Below, one piece after another: positions 9,793-18,900 of a stretch of 64,000 nucleotides of DNA. The stretch comes from an uncultured Helicobacter sp. GTDB lineage: Bacteria; Campylobacterota; Campylobacteria; Campylobacterales; Helicobacteraceae. The translations under genes and the position numbers were made by a program. The stretch spans positions 1 to 64,000 of the forward strand of contig CASFZH010000005.1 in NCBI GenBank assembly GCA_949299115.1, given 5' to 3'. How positions within the stretch are numbered: position 1 is the stretch's first letter; each line of letters opens with the position of its first letter. The notes beneath the pieces were generated by a model. It searched no databases and had not been told where the DNA came from. It worked only from the letters and a program-made list of their open reading frames with translations.

Positions 9793-10836
9793 ATGTATCA
9801 AATTAGTAAGAAAATTTATAAAATAGTGTTTATTATGATTAAAAGTATAAGCTGTCTCTTGCTTTTTGGATTCTTACAAGCTCAGGCACAAAAGATATTA
9901 TTGCTACAAACTTATCATCAAAGTCTACTTGACAACCATTCATTGCAAGGTTATCTTGTTAGTGAAAAGCTTGATGGAGTGCGTGCTATTTGGAATGGAA
10001 AAAATCTCATAACACGCAATGGCATTATTATTGCTGCACCGCCGTGTTTTACTCAATTCTTTCCTCCTTTTAAATTGGATGGAGAATTATGGACAACAAG
10101 AAATGATTTTGCCAATATTGTGCGAATCGTAAAACAAAAGAATCCATCATGTGAAATATGGAAAGATATGAAATATTATGTTTTTGATGTAATTCCAAAT
10201 AGAGCCATATCACCACAAGAGTGCTATAAGGAACATTCGACATCATCAAGCACAGATTCTAAAAAGCATAATGGCGATATAACGCAATACTGTACATTGC
10301 TTTCACGTCTGCAAATTATAAAAGATTATCTCACGACACACACTCATACAACTATAAGGGTATTAGAATACCAGCAAATAGCCTCTTTCCACGAATTAGA
10401 ATCTTTATTGCAAAATATTGTTGCCAATAAGGGTGAGGGACTTGTCATACGAAAAAATGAATTCCCTTATGAATATGGACGTAGCAATAATGCCTTAAAA
10501 CTTAAATTATTTCAAGATTCAGAATGTAAGGTAGTGGGATATACACAAGGCAAGGGGAAATTTAGTGGTAAAATGGGGGCAATTATTTGTGAACAATCTA
10601 TGATGAATAAAGAGAATCAGGATAACATATCAAATACAGCAAAATCTAGTCAAAAACAAACTCAAAATATTTCCGATAGGACACGGACCATTCGTTTTAA
10701 AATTGGAACGGGATTCACTAAAACAATGCGAGATAATCCACCAAAAATAGGGACTATTATCACTTATAAATTTCAGGGTTTTAATGCAAATGGTTTGCCA
10801 AGATTCCCAGTATTTTTGCGTCTATATCAAGAATAG
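9793..10836 (+). CDS. Secreted minimal ATP-dependent DNA ligase
   Basis: 347 residues. The nucleotidyltransferase motif I is SEKLDGVRAIWNG, with the lysine adenylated; FKLDGELW is motif III, GEGLVIRK motif IV and ALKLKLFQDSECKVVGY motif V. An OB-type domain follows. A hydrophobic N-terminus ending in QAQA looks like a signal peptide, as in the periplasmic Lig E ligases of Gram-negative bacteria, thought to act on incoming DNA. About 40 serine/asparagine-rich residues are inserted in the OB domain (residues 275-305). The start is uncertain: AGGAG is 16 bases before ATG 9793, and ATG 9835 is an alternative. Confidence 0.87.
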   Translation: MYQISKKIYKIVFIMIKSISCLLLFGFLQAQAQKILLLQTYHQSLLDNHSLQGYLVSEKLDGVRAIWNGKNLITRNGIIIAAPPCFTQFFPPFKLDGELWTTRNDFANIVRIVKQKNPSCEIWKDMKYYVFDVIPNRAISPQECYKEHSTSSSTDSKKHNGDITQYCTLLSRLQIIKDYLTTHTHTTIRVLEYQQIASFHELESLLQNIVANKGEGLVIRKNEFPYEYGRSNNALKLKLFQDSECKVVGYTQGKGKFSGKMGAIICEQSMMNKENQDNISNTAKSSQKQTQNISDRTRTIRFKIGTGFTKTMRDNPPKIGTIITYKFQGFNANGLPRFPVFLRLYQE

Positions 10837-11590
10837 TCATTATGTAATGATTATTGCAATATAAACCAATACAGTAACGTTGCCATTCAATAATATTGAC
10901 ATGTAGAATAAATTATATATCATGTTTCTGCCATAGATAAATATTGTTTGCAAAATATCTAATGTCATTTGATATTTTGCAATCACAGCAAGTTGTATTG
11001 TAAAAACTATATTTGTTATTTGATCTAATTCTTAGATTCTATTTTGCAATAGATTCTATGCCATGAAACAAAACCAAGACTTACCATTCTATAAACTATA
11101 AATCCCAAACTACAAAAACCAACAGCGATGTAATTATCAATGTCAAAATTATCTTTTCTGCAGAATCTCTTTTGTTCTTAAAACTACATAAATGCTTGAA
11201 TGTTCTGTATAAGTATATGCTTACAAGTGCATATTTGTGAGTGAGTGGAACGGTAAACTTTCACACAACAATATCCGATACGATAGATTACTCCTGTTCT
11301 TATACCTACTATACCATACATGCTCTACTCATTTTATAGAATTAAAGCTACTAGAAGCATTAAGTATTAGAGAATCCCGTGTTAGATTCTATGGTTTAAA
11401 TAGAGAGATACAGAAAACTTCTCATACATTAATAGCATGATTGCAAGTCTTGTTGTACTGTAACAATTAATTTTTTGATAGAATAGAATAAAGACTATAT
11501 ACATGACACATGAGTGAATCTTCTAGTCTTTATATCACAAAAACTGTAACTTCAACCATAAATATAGTGAAGATAAAATCAATTTTTATT
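10837..11590. other. Long intergenic stretch without a supported gene
   Basis: About 750 bases with many stops in all frames. A 67-codon plus-strand frame from GTG 11237 lacks a ribosome site and resembles nothing. Several copies of the word AGATTCT/AGAATCT are present. The right end carries the pgsA promoter. Confidence 0.6.
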
Positions 11591-11599
11591 TGTTATAAT
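11591..11599 (+). promoter_or_regulatory. Extended -10 promoter for pgsA
   Basis: TGTTATAAT lies 37 bases upstream of the pgsA ATG; the best match to an extended -10 element in this intergenic region. Confidence 0.6.
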
Positions 11600-11636
11600 A
11601 ACAGTGTAATTTTTGCACTATTTTGGTAGGATTAAC

Positions 11637-12182
11637 ATGAGACATATACCCAATATTCTAACCATTTCTCGCATTATTCTAGCAGTTTTATTGTTGATTG
11701 TCTTGTTGCATTGGCATTACATTGTTCCTAGTTGGGTACATATTTCATGGAGAGATTATTTTGCATGTTTAATCTTTTGTGTTGCTTCAATTACAGATTT
11801 TTTTGATGGATATATTGCACGGGAATTTAATTCTGGTAGCGTTTTTGGAGAGGTTTTTGATCCATTGGCTGATAAAATGCTTATTCTTGGGGCATTCATT
11901 GGACTTTTATACCTTGAAAGGGCTAATGCATGGGCAGTTTTTATTATTTTAGCACGTGAGTTTTATATTACAGGTTTACGTGTGGTGGTAGCTAATTCGC
12001 GACAAAATATTGCTGCAAGCTCTCTTGGCAAATATAAAACAGGATTCCAAATTCTTGCCATTGCTTTTCTGCTTGCTAACATTTTCCCCGGTGGAGTGCT
12101 TTTGTTGTGGATAGCAGTTTTTGTAACATTATATTCTGGATTGGATTACACTCTCAAATATTACAAGGCATTAAAGCAATGA
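11637..12182 (+). CDS. pgsA: CDP-diacylglycerol-glycerol-3-phosphate 3-phosphatidyltransferase
   Basis: Makes phosphatidylglycerol-phosphate, the precursor of phosphatidylglycerol, at the inner membrane. The CDP-alcohol phosphatidyltransferase signature D-x2-DG-x2-AR-x8-G-x3-D-x3-D is complete in DFFDGYIAREF...GEVFDPLADK. About 181 residues with several membrane segments, a usual length. I start at ATG 11637 behind GGTAGGATTAAC; an upstream in-frame ATG (11613) lacks a site. The stop overlaps the rseP start by 4 bases (ATGA), as in a coupled operon. Confidence 0.94.
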   Translation: MRHIPNILTISRIILAVLLLIVLLHWHYIVPSWVHISWRDYFACLIFCVASITDFFDGYIAREFNSGSVFGEVFDPLADKMLILGAFIGLLYLERANAWAVFIILAREFYITGLRVVVANSRQNIAASSLGKYKTGFQILAIAFLLANIFPGGVLLLWIAVFVTLYSGLDYTLKYYKALKQ

Positions 12183-13354
12183 GTTTATTTATTGCTATTA
12201 TTGCCTTGTCATTTTTAATCTTTTTTCATGAATTGGGACATTTTCTGGCTGCTAGAATATTTGGTGTAAAAGTGGAAACTTTTAGCATTGGATTTGGTCC
12301 AAAACTCCTTTCTTTTTATCATAAAGACATACAATACTGCTTATCGGCTATTCCTTTAGGTGGATATGTAAAAATGAAAGGGGAAATTCAATCAGAATCA
12401 CAAGGCATATCTCAACAACCCATAATGCAAAAAAGCCGTGCAAACGATTCCCTACAAGACAAGCATCCATATCAACGTATTATTATTCTCCTTGCTGGTC
12501 CATTTTTTAACTTTCTCTTTGCTTTTTTATTGTATTGGTTATTAGTTTTTAATTATGGAATCTCTATGCCTTCAACAAAGCCTATTGTTGGAGCAGTCAA
12601 TCCCAATTTCGCTTCATATACTATTTTAGAACCATGGGATATGATTGTAAGTATTAATGGTAATGAAATTAAAAAATTTACTGACATTTCAAATATTTTA
12701 AATGAAATTTCCCATGATACCATGAAAAATAATGAAGAAATAGATTCTACAAAACATCATTTTATACAGGACAAAACAGCGAAATTAATTGTTCTACGTC
12801 CAATACATACACAAACATATAATAAAGATTCGCATGCCAATATGGATTATACAAAAGCGATTAAATTAGAATTAGTAGTGCCTCTAACTTTCTATGGGGA
12901 AAAATTAGTACTTGGTATTGTACCTTTGAAAGAATTCCAACAAATTTCTTTTTCACACTCTTTTTATCAAGCATACCAATACACTTGGAATGGCATAACT
13001 ATGATTTATGATGGGTTAAAAAAGCTTATTGTTGGTGCTATTGGACTCGATAATATTAGCAGCGTTATCGGCATAACTCAAATTAGTGCTAAAGCATATC
13101 AAACCAGCATGAGCCATTTTATAGTCATTATTGCTCTTATTTCTATTAATCTTGGAATACTTAACTTGCTCCCATTGCCATTGCTTGATGGTGGACAGAT
13201 TATATTTACGTTATATGAATGGATAATGCGTAGACGTATTAGCCATAGAGTTGCTACTATGCTCACAACATTTGGCATAAGTTTTATTATTTTGCTGATG
13301 TTGATTGGAATATTTAATGATATAACGAGAATCTCACAAAATATAGAATATTAA
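12179..13354 (+). CDS. rseP: RseP-type site-2 zinc metalloprotease (M50)
   Basis: 391 residues. HELGH in the first membrane segment holds the zinc ligands and the catalytic glutamate, and NLLPLPLLDGG near the C-terminus supplies the third ligand (LDG motif). One PDZ-like domain lies between (about 140-215, GAVNPNFASY...). Family members cut membrane-bound anti-sigma factors or signal peptides within the membrane. The start is fixed by the ATGA overlap with pgsA; the frame upstream is not coding. The region after the first membrane segment has a small hydrophilic insert. Confidence 0.92.
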   Translation: MSLFIAIIALSFLIFFHELGHFLAARIFGVKVETFSIGFGPKLLSFYHKDIQYCLSAIPLGGYVKMKGEIQSESQGISQQPIMQKSRANDSLQDKHPYQRIIILLAGPFFNFLFAFLLYWLLVFNYGISMPSTKPIVGAVNPNFASYTILEPWDMIVSINGNEIKKFTDISNILNEISHDTMKNNEEIDSTKHHFIQDKTAKLIVLRPIHTQTYNKDSHANMDYTKAIKLELVVPLTFYGEKLVLGIVPLKEFQQISFSHSFYQAYQYTWNGITMIYDGLKKLIVGAIGLDNISSVIGITQISAKAYQTSMSHFIVIIALISINLGILNLLPLPLLDGGQIIFTLYEWIMRRRISHRVATMLTTFGISFIILLMLIGIFNDITRISQNIEY

Positions 13355-13491
13355 ATAATCTAAAATGATTTTTGTTGTAGTGCAATGAGAGTAGCTATAC
13401 AAATTACCTCCAATGAAATATTGTTGTTTTTCACAACATTTTCATTTTTTAGTGTAAAATTTCATAAAATCTTCTTTTACAAGGAAATCTT

Positions 13492-14265
13492 ATGATAAAA
13501 GTTTTGTGGATTAGTGTTCTTTTGAGCATATTTTGCGATACTTTATTGGCTCAAGATTCCAAATCAGGGGGTAATTCAGTTGTAAACAATGCGAGTTTTG
13601 ACCCAGAAGCTGCTCAACAATTAGCAAAACAGTGTGATGCCATTTTTGAAGCACGTAAACAAGAAATTGCAACAAGTCTTTTACAGTTGCAACAGCAGCA
13701 AAGCACGTTGCAGATTCTAACGACTGAAAATACAAAATTATTAAAAGAAAAAGAAGAACAAATCAAGCTCAAAGAGGGAGCATTGAAAAAAATGTATGCC
13801 GATATGAAAACCGAGGAAGCACAAAAAATAGCAGAGAGTCAAGCAAAACTTGACGAAGCAAAAAAAATACTGACTCAAAATGAAGAAATTTTAAAACAAA
13901 TTACAGGGGCTAAAGATACAAAATTGTCTGAAAGCTATGCAAAAATGAAAGATAGTAAGGCTGCTCCAATTCTTGCTGCAATGCCAGAAGATGATGCAGT
14001 TATGATTTTATTAAGCCTTAAACCTAATCAAATGGGTAGCATATTAGCTCAAATGCAACCAGATAAGGCAGCAGAACTTACAAAACTTATCAAATATTTT
14101 CCAAGCAAATCTTCTCCATCCATGGAGACATCACCTTCATCACAATCAGAAAATATTGGTGTTGATACCAATAATATACCAAATAATAATGAAGATGTGC
14201 AACCAAGTAGATTCCAAACACCACAGTCAACTTTTCCTAAAAATTCTGCAACTACAGTTTATTAA
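13492..14265 (+). CDS. MotE-like flagellar motor chaperone (MgtE_N-like domain), exported
   Basis: 257 residues. A signal peptide (ends near DTLLAQ) precedes a long coiled coil (about residues 45-145, rich in K, E, Q). Next comes a MotE/MgtE_N-like domain with AAPILAAMPEDDAVMILLSLKPNQMGSILAQM. The last 50 residues are low-complexity S/N/P. MotE-like proteins act in the periplasm on MotB and torque-generator assembly. In H. pylori a similar gene (HP0257) also sits next to the rseP homologue, which supports the assignment. Confidence 0.8.
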   Translation: MIKVLWISVLLSIFCDTLLAQDSKSGGNSVVNNASFDPEAAQQLAKQCDAIFEARKQEIATSLLQLQQQQSTLQILTTENTKLLKEKEEQIKLKEGALKKMYADMKTEEAQKIAESQAKLDEAKKILTQNEEILKQITGAKDTKLSESYAKMKDSKAAPILAAMPEDDAVMILLSLKPNQMGSILAQMQPDKAAELTKLIKYFPSKSSPSMETSPSSQSENIGVDTNNIPNNNEDVQPSRFQTPQSTFPKNSATTVY

Positions 14266-14382
14266 TCTCTATAAATAAAAATTGCTTTGATTATACTCAA
14301 AGCTAAACTCAATAAACACTGGTTAATATTCGGGTACACTTTTCTAAAAAATATCTTTTTAGTTTTTCAATATTATTTTATG

Positions 14383-14411
14383 TTACACTCAGTTACATGC
14401 TATTCTATAAT
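14383..14411 (+). promoter_or_regulatory. Putative promoter of the hyd operon
   Basis: TTACAC and TATAAT are separated by 17 bases and lie about 97 bases before the hydA start. TTACA is repeated 11 bases apart just upstream of the -10, which could be a regulator site. Inferred from sequence only. Confidence 0.45.
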
Positions 14412-14507
14412 TTTAATATAAAACTTGTAAGCCTTATTCAAATCATAATTTTTATTATAAAATTGCATGTAAAGATAAAACCTAAAACTATTTGTAAGGA
14501 TAGCAAA

Positions 14508-15779
14508 ATGAGTCAACTTGAAATGCAAAGCAATGTAGCATTGCCCACAAATAATTTGGAGACAAAAAATAATCCTAAATACACACTAGATTATAGTCAA
14601 AATCCAAAAGGAAGCAATCTCCAATTTCATACAAAACAATCACTTTTTCAAAAAATTAAAAAAAGATTAGATATATTGGCAACTTTGCCTTCTGTGCGAA
14701 AAAATAAATATAAAAAAGAGCTTAAAGATGTATTAGAAGCAAAGGGCATACAAAGACGTGATTTTATGAAATGGGCGGCAGTCGTTACTGCTTCACTTGG
14801 ATTGCCATCATCATTTGCTCCACTTACCATGAAAGCAGCTGAATTAGCAGGGAGAGTACCAATTATATGGCTACATATGGCAGAATGTACAGGTTGTAGC
14901 GAAAGTTTGCTGAGAAGTGAAGATCCAAGTATTGATTCTATAATTTTTGATTATGTAAGTTTAGAATACCATGAAACGATTATGGCAGCATCTGGTTATC
15001 AAGCAGAAAAAAGTTTAGAAGATGCAGTGCAAAATTATAAAGGTCGATATGTTATGATGGTTGAGGGCGGGATTCCAAAGGATACTGAATATTTCCTTAC
15101 AATTGGTGCTTACGCAAGGACAGGTGCAGAAGAATGTCGCCATGTTGCCGAACATGCTGCAGCAATTTTTGCAATTGGAACGTGTTCTAGTTTTGGTGGT
15201 GTTCAGGCTGCAGCCCCCAACCCTACAAACGCCCATCCTTTAAGCGATATTATCAAAAAGAATGTCATTAATGTGCCCGGTTGTCCACCTAGCGAAAAAA
15301 ATATTGTTGGGACACTTATGTATTATATTCTATTTGGAGAAATGCCTGCTATTGATGCATTTCATCGTCCAAAATGGGCTTATGGACATAGAATACATGA
15401 TTTATGTGAAAGAAGAGGGCATTTTGACGCTGGTGAATTTGTACAAAATTTTGGTGATGAAAATGCAAAGAATGGATATTGTTTATACAAAGTTGGTTGC
15501 AAAGGTCCATATACTTTTAATAATTGTTCGAAACTTCGTTTTAACTCCCATACTAATTGGCCAATTGGTGCGGGGCACGGTTGTATTGGTTGCAGTGAGC
15601 CGCATTTTTGGGATACTATGTCTCCTTTTGAAGTTCCTCTAGGAAACCGTTATCAAACTGCCTTTAGAGGTGCTGGTGCTGATAAAACTGCGGATACAAT
15701 AGGGGTGGTGCTATTGGGAGTTACGGCAGTTGGAATTGCTGCACATGCTCTTATTTCTAGCCTCGTTAAACCAAAATAG
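14508..15779 (+). CDS. hydA: [NiFe] uptake hydrogenase small subunit
   Basis: About 423 residues; the electron-transfer subunit of the membrane H2-uptake enzyme. A twin-arginine motif RRDFMKW (RR at 83-84) targets the complex to the periplasm. Fe-S cluster cysteines are visible in ECTGCSES, GTCSSFGG, PGCPPSEK, HDLCERRG, YCLYKVGCKG, NNCSK and HGCIGCSEPHFWD. A C-terminal membrane anchor follows. ATG 14508 is chosen because TAAGGA precedes it; the in-frame extension to 14397 looks non-coding. The stretch of about 82 residues before RR is unusually long for a Tat signal. Confidence 0.96.
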   Translation: MSQLEMQSNVALPTNNLETKNNPKYTLDYSQNPKGSNLQFHTKQSLFQKIKKRLDILATLPSVRKNKYKKELKDVLEAKGIQRRDFMKWAAVVTASLGLPSSFAPLTMKAAELAGRVPIIWLHMAECTGCSESLLRSEDPSIDSIIFDYVSLEYHETIMAASGYQAEKSLEDAVQNYKGRYVMMVEGGIPKDTEYFLTIGAYARTGAEECRHVAEHAAAIFAIGTCSSFGGVQAAAPNPTNAHPLSDIIKKNVINVPGCPPSEKNIVGTLMYYILFGEMPAIDAFHRPKWAYGHRIHDLCERRGHFDAGEFVQNFGDENAKNGYCLYKVGCKGPYTFNNCSKLRFNSHTNWPIGAGHGCIGCSEPHFWDTMSPFEVPLGNRYQTAFRGAGADKTADTIGVVLLGVTAVGIAAHALISSLVKPK

Positions 15780-15813
15780 TTTTTAGATTATATTTTATTG
15801 ATAAGGAATAGAT

Positions 15814-17574
15814 ATGTCAAAAAGAATTGTTGTAGACCCAATTACAAGAATTGAAGGGCATTTGAGAATTGAAGTTATTGTTGATGATAACAATGTAATT
15901 ACCGATGCATTTTCTAGCTCCACTTTGTGGAGAGGATTAGAGACAATTATCAAAGGTAGGGATCCTAGAGATGCCGGCTTCATTGCTGGTAGAATCTGTG
16001 GAGTATGCACATATTCTCATTATAAAGCAGGGATAACTGCTGTTGAAAATGCTTTAGGTATTCAGATTCCCTATAATGCACAACTTGTTCGCACACTTAT
16101 GAATCTTGCATTATTTTTTCATGATCATATTGTGCATTTTTATACATTGCATGGGCTTGATTGGTGTGATATAATAAGTGCGTTAAAAGCTGATCCTGCA
16201 AAAGCTGCGAAATTAGCATTTGAATATACTCCCAATCCTATCGTAGCAGGTGAAGATGAATTAAAATCTGTCCAAAAAAGAATCGCTGATTTTGCAGATA
16301 AGGGATCTCTTGGTCCATTTGCAAACGGATATTGGGGACATAAAACATATCAACTGAATCCTGAACAAAACTTGATTGTGCTTTCACACTATTTAAAACT
16401 ACTAGAGGTACAGAGAGAGGCTGCAAAAATGATGGCTATCTTTGGTGCCAAACAACCACATCCACAAAGTTTAACTGTTGGGGGTGTTACATCTATTATG
16501 GATATTTTAGATCCAAGCAGATTAGCCGAATACAAAGCAAAATATGAAATGGTAGCAGATTTCGTTAATAGAGCATATTATCCTGATTTAATTATGGCTG
16601 GGATGGCGTATTCGAATGAACCAAGTGTATTGGCTGGCTGCAATTTAAAGAATTTTTTAAGTTTTAGAGAAATGCAAGTTGGTAGAAATGAATATTTACT
16701 TGAGAGTGGTTATGTGCTTGATGGTGATATTAGTGCAGCACATAATGTAAATCTTGATCTGATTGCGGAAGAAGTTACAAATTCTTGGTATAAATATGAA
16801 GGAAAGCATAGTAATGGAGAAGAAATAAAGCCGACGGACGCCTTGCATCCTTATGATGGACAAACTATTCCTAATTATACGGGAATGCAAGATGGCATGA
16901 GTATAGGTTTGAGCGGTAAAGATGAAAAAACAAAATTACTTAAAACAGATTCTAAATATTCATGGATAAAGTCTCCTCGTTACGATGGTAAACCCATGGA
17001 AGTAGGTCCACTTGCATCAATTGTAGTAGGATTAGCAAGAAAAAATGAGGCAATAGAACACGCTGTGGAAGATTTCCTCAAAAAAACCGGGTTAAATACA
17101 CAACATTTATTTAGCACACTTGGTAGAACCGCTGCTAGAGGTTTAGAAGCAAAAGTCTTAGCAGAGAATGGATTAAAAGCTTTCAATGAATTAGTAAAAA
17201 ATCTTAAAGTGGACACTAGCACTTGTGCTCCTTACGTGATTAATGAAAAAGAATCATACAAGGGTTATTATATTGGCAACGTTCCTAGAGGAATGCTTAG
17301 TCATTGGGTTAGAATAGAAGAAGGTAAGGTAGCCAATTATCAAGCGGTTGTTCCATCTACTTGGAATGCTGGTCCAAGGGATTCTAAAGGGCAAAAGGGT
17401 CCATATGAAATGAGTCTTATTGGTACAAAAATTGCAAATGTAACACAGCCATTAGAGATTATACGACATATTCACTCATTTGATCCATGTATTGCATGTG
17501 CTGTCCATGTTATGGATTTGAAGGGTAAAAAGCTGGGGGAATATAAAGTAGACCCTGCATTTGCAAGATTCTAA
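15814..17574 (+). CDS. hydB: [NiFe] uptake hydrogenase large subunit
   Basis: 586 residues carrying the Ni-Fe active site. The N-terminal cysteine pair is in RICGVCTYSH and the C-terminal pair in DPCIACAVHV; HydD should cut after the histidine, removing the last 15-20 residues. MSKRIVVDPITRIEGH is the usual N-terminus. The HydA-HydB dimer is exported together and feeds electrons through HydC to quinone. The gene follows hydA after 34 bases with an AAGGA site. Confidence 0.97.
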   Translation: MSKRIVVDPITRIEGHLRIEVIVDDNNVITDAFSSSTLWRGLETIIKGRDPRDAGFIAGRICGVCTYSHYKAGITAVENALGIQIPYNAQLVRTLMNLALFFHDHIVHFYTLHGLDWCDIISALKADPAKAAKLAFEYTPNPIVAGEDELKSVQKRIADFADKGSLGPFANGYWGHKTYQLNPEQNLIVLSHYLKLLEVQREAAKMMAIFGAKQPHPQSLTVGGVTSIMDILDPSRLAEYKAKYEMVADFVNRAYYPDLIMAGMAYSNEPSVLAGCNLKNFLSFREMQVGRNEYLLESGYVLDGDISAAHNVNLDLIAEEVTNSWYKYEGKHSNGEEIKPTDALHPYDGQTIPNYTGMQDGMSIGLSGKDEKTKLLKTDSKYSWIKSPRYDGKPMEVGPLASIVVGLARKNEAIEHAVEDFLKKTGLNTQHLFSTLGRTAARGLEAKVLAENGLKAFNELVKNLKVDTSTCAPYVINEKESYKGYYIGNVPRGMLSHWVRIEEGKVANYQAVVPSTWNAGPRDSKGQKGPYEMSLIGTKIANVTQPLEIIRHIHSFDPCIACAVHVMDLKGKKLGEYKVDPAFARF

Positions 17575-17632
17575 CTGATTAATGTTGATTAATATTTTTT
17601 CAATAATGATTGTGGATGATTAGGAGATAAGT

Positions 17633-18337
17633 ATGATTACAAATTATGCTAACACAGGAATTTACAAAGAAATTCAGCAGCATTTAGAATTTGGTGGTAT
17701 GACAAGGTTTTTACATTGGGTTCGTGGTTTTATGATTATTTTTCTGATTGCAAGTGGTTTTTATATTGCTTATCCGTTTTTACAACCAGAAGTAACAGGT
17801 GAACCCACAGTATTTTTACAGGCGTACTCTCGTGCTTTTCATTGTGTTGCTGGATTTATTCTTGTTTATGCTTCAATTTTTAGAATTTATTTGTTTTTTT
17901 TCGCAGAGTCAAGTATCCCCGAACGTGTATCAGTAAAACAGCTTTTAAATCCTATGGTATGGTTTGGCGTAATTGGTGCATATTTATTCGTTTCAAAGCA
18001 CCCACACATTAAAGGAGCATATAATCCATTGCAGTTTACAACCTATTTTGTGTTAGCTCTTATGACATTGATTATGACTTTAACGGGCGTTGCTCTTTAT
18101 GCAAATGTGTATCATAATGGCTTGGGGTGGGTTCTTGGAGCTTGTTTTAAATGGGTTGAAGTTGTATGTGGTGGACTAGCAAATGTAAGAGCTATTCATC
18201 ATATAGTTACATGGGTATTTATTATTTTTATCCCTGTGCATGTTTATCTTGTGATTTGGAATTCTGTTCGTTATCCAAATGGTGGTGCTGATGCTATGGT
18301 AAGTGGTTTTAGATATTCTGAAGAACAACGCGTATAG
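17633..18337 (+). CDS. hydC: Hydrogenase cytochrome b subunit
   Basis: 234 residues with four clear membrane segments, the membrane anchor and quinone-reducing part of the uptake hydrogenase. Histidines in FLHWVRG, AFHCVAG and AIHHIVTW...PVHVY are placed as the diheme ligands of the HyaC/HydC family. Third gene of the operon, 58 bases after hydB with GGAG before ATG. Confidence 0.95.
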   Translation: MITNYANTGIYKEIQQHLEFGGMTRFLHWVRGFMIIFLIASGFYIAYPFLQPEVTGEPTVFLQAYSRAFHCVAGFILVYASIFRIYLFFFAESSIPERVSVKQLLNPMVWFGVIGAYLFVSKHPHIKGAYNPLQFTTYFVLALMTLIMTLTGVALYANVYHNGLGWVLGACFKWVEVVCGGLANVRAIHHIVTWVFIIFIPVHVYLVIWNSVRYPNGGADAMVSGFRYSEEQRV

Positions 18338-18354
18338 TAAACTTAAGGTTACTT

Positions 18355-18900
18355 TTGCGAGTCTTAGTATTAGGGATTGGCAATATCCTCTTTGGAGATG
18401 AGGGGATTGGTGTGCATTTTTGCAACTATCTTAAGGTCAATTATAGATTTGATAGCATAGAACACGAAATTAGTTTTGTAGATGGCGGGACATTGGCAAA
18501 TATGCTGATTCCACTTATCGTGGAATATGATGAGGTAATATTACTTGATTGTGTTAGTGTTAATGGTGCTAATATCGGTGATGTGTATAGTTTTGATTTT
18601 GATAAAGTGCCAGATTGTGTTACATGGGCTGGAAGTGCACATGAAGTTGAAATGTTGCAAACATTGCATTTAACAAAAATAATGGGTGATTTACCACATG
18701 TACATGTTATTGGGATTGTTCCTGAAGTAATTGGAGAAGACACAGCCTTTACATTAAGCGATTCTTTGTTGCACAGTGCTGCTCTTATGGAATCTAGTAT
18801 TCTTAAATACATAGAATCATTAGGTTTTACTTGTAATAAAATTAAAAATGTACCACTGCAAGAAATTGCTAATTTTTCTTACAGAGGGTTTGAATCATGA
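18355..18900 (+). CDS. hydD: Hydrogenase maturation protease
   Basis: 181 residues of peptidase family M52. VLGIGNILFGDEGIGVH contains the first Ni-binding glutamate; DGGTL and DCV supply the following conserved acidic residues, and AHEVEML the histidine. It removes the C-terminal tail of HydB after Ni insertion. The start is TTG at 18355 with TTAAGG upstream; no ATG is available before the conserved core. It overlaps hydE by 4 bases. Confidence 0.93.
   Translation: MRVLVLGIGNILFGDEGIGVHFCNYLKVNYRFDSIEHEISFVDGGTLANMLIPLIVEYDEVILLDCVSVNGANIGDVYSFDFDKVPDCVTWAGSAHEVEMLQTLHLTKIMGDLPHVHVIGIVPEVIGEDTAFTLSDSLLHSAALMESSILKYIESLGFTCNKIKNVPLQEIANFSYRGFES

Noticed and set aside
11237-11440. 67-codon plus-strand open frame in the gap before pgsA
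   Set aside because: GTG start without a ribosome site, no recognisable family, and composition like random AT-rich DNA.
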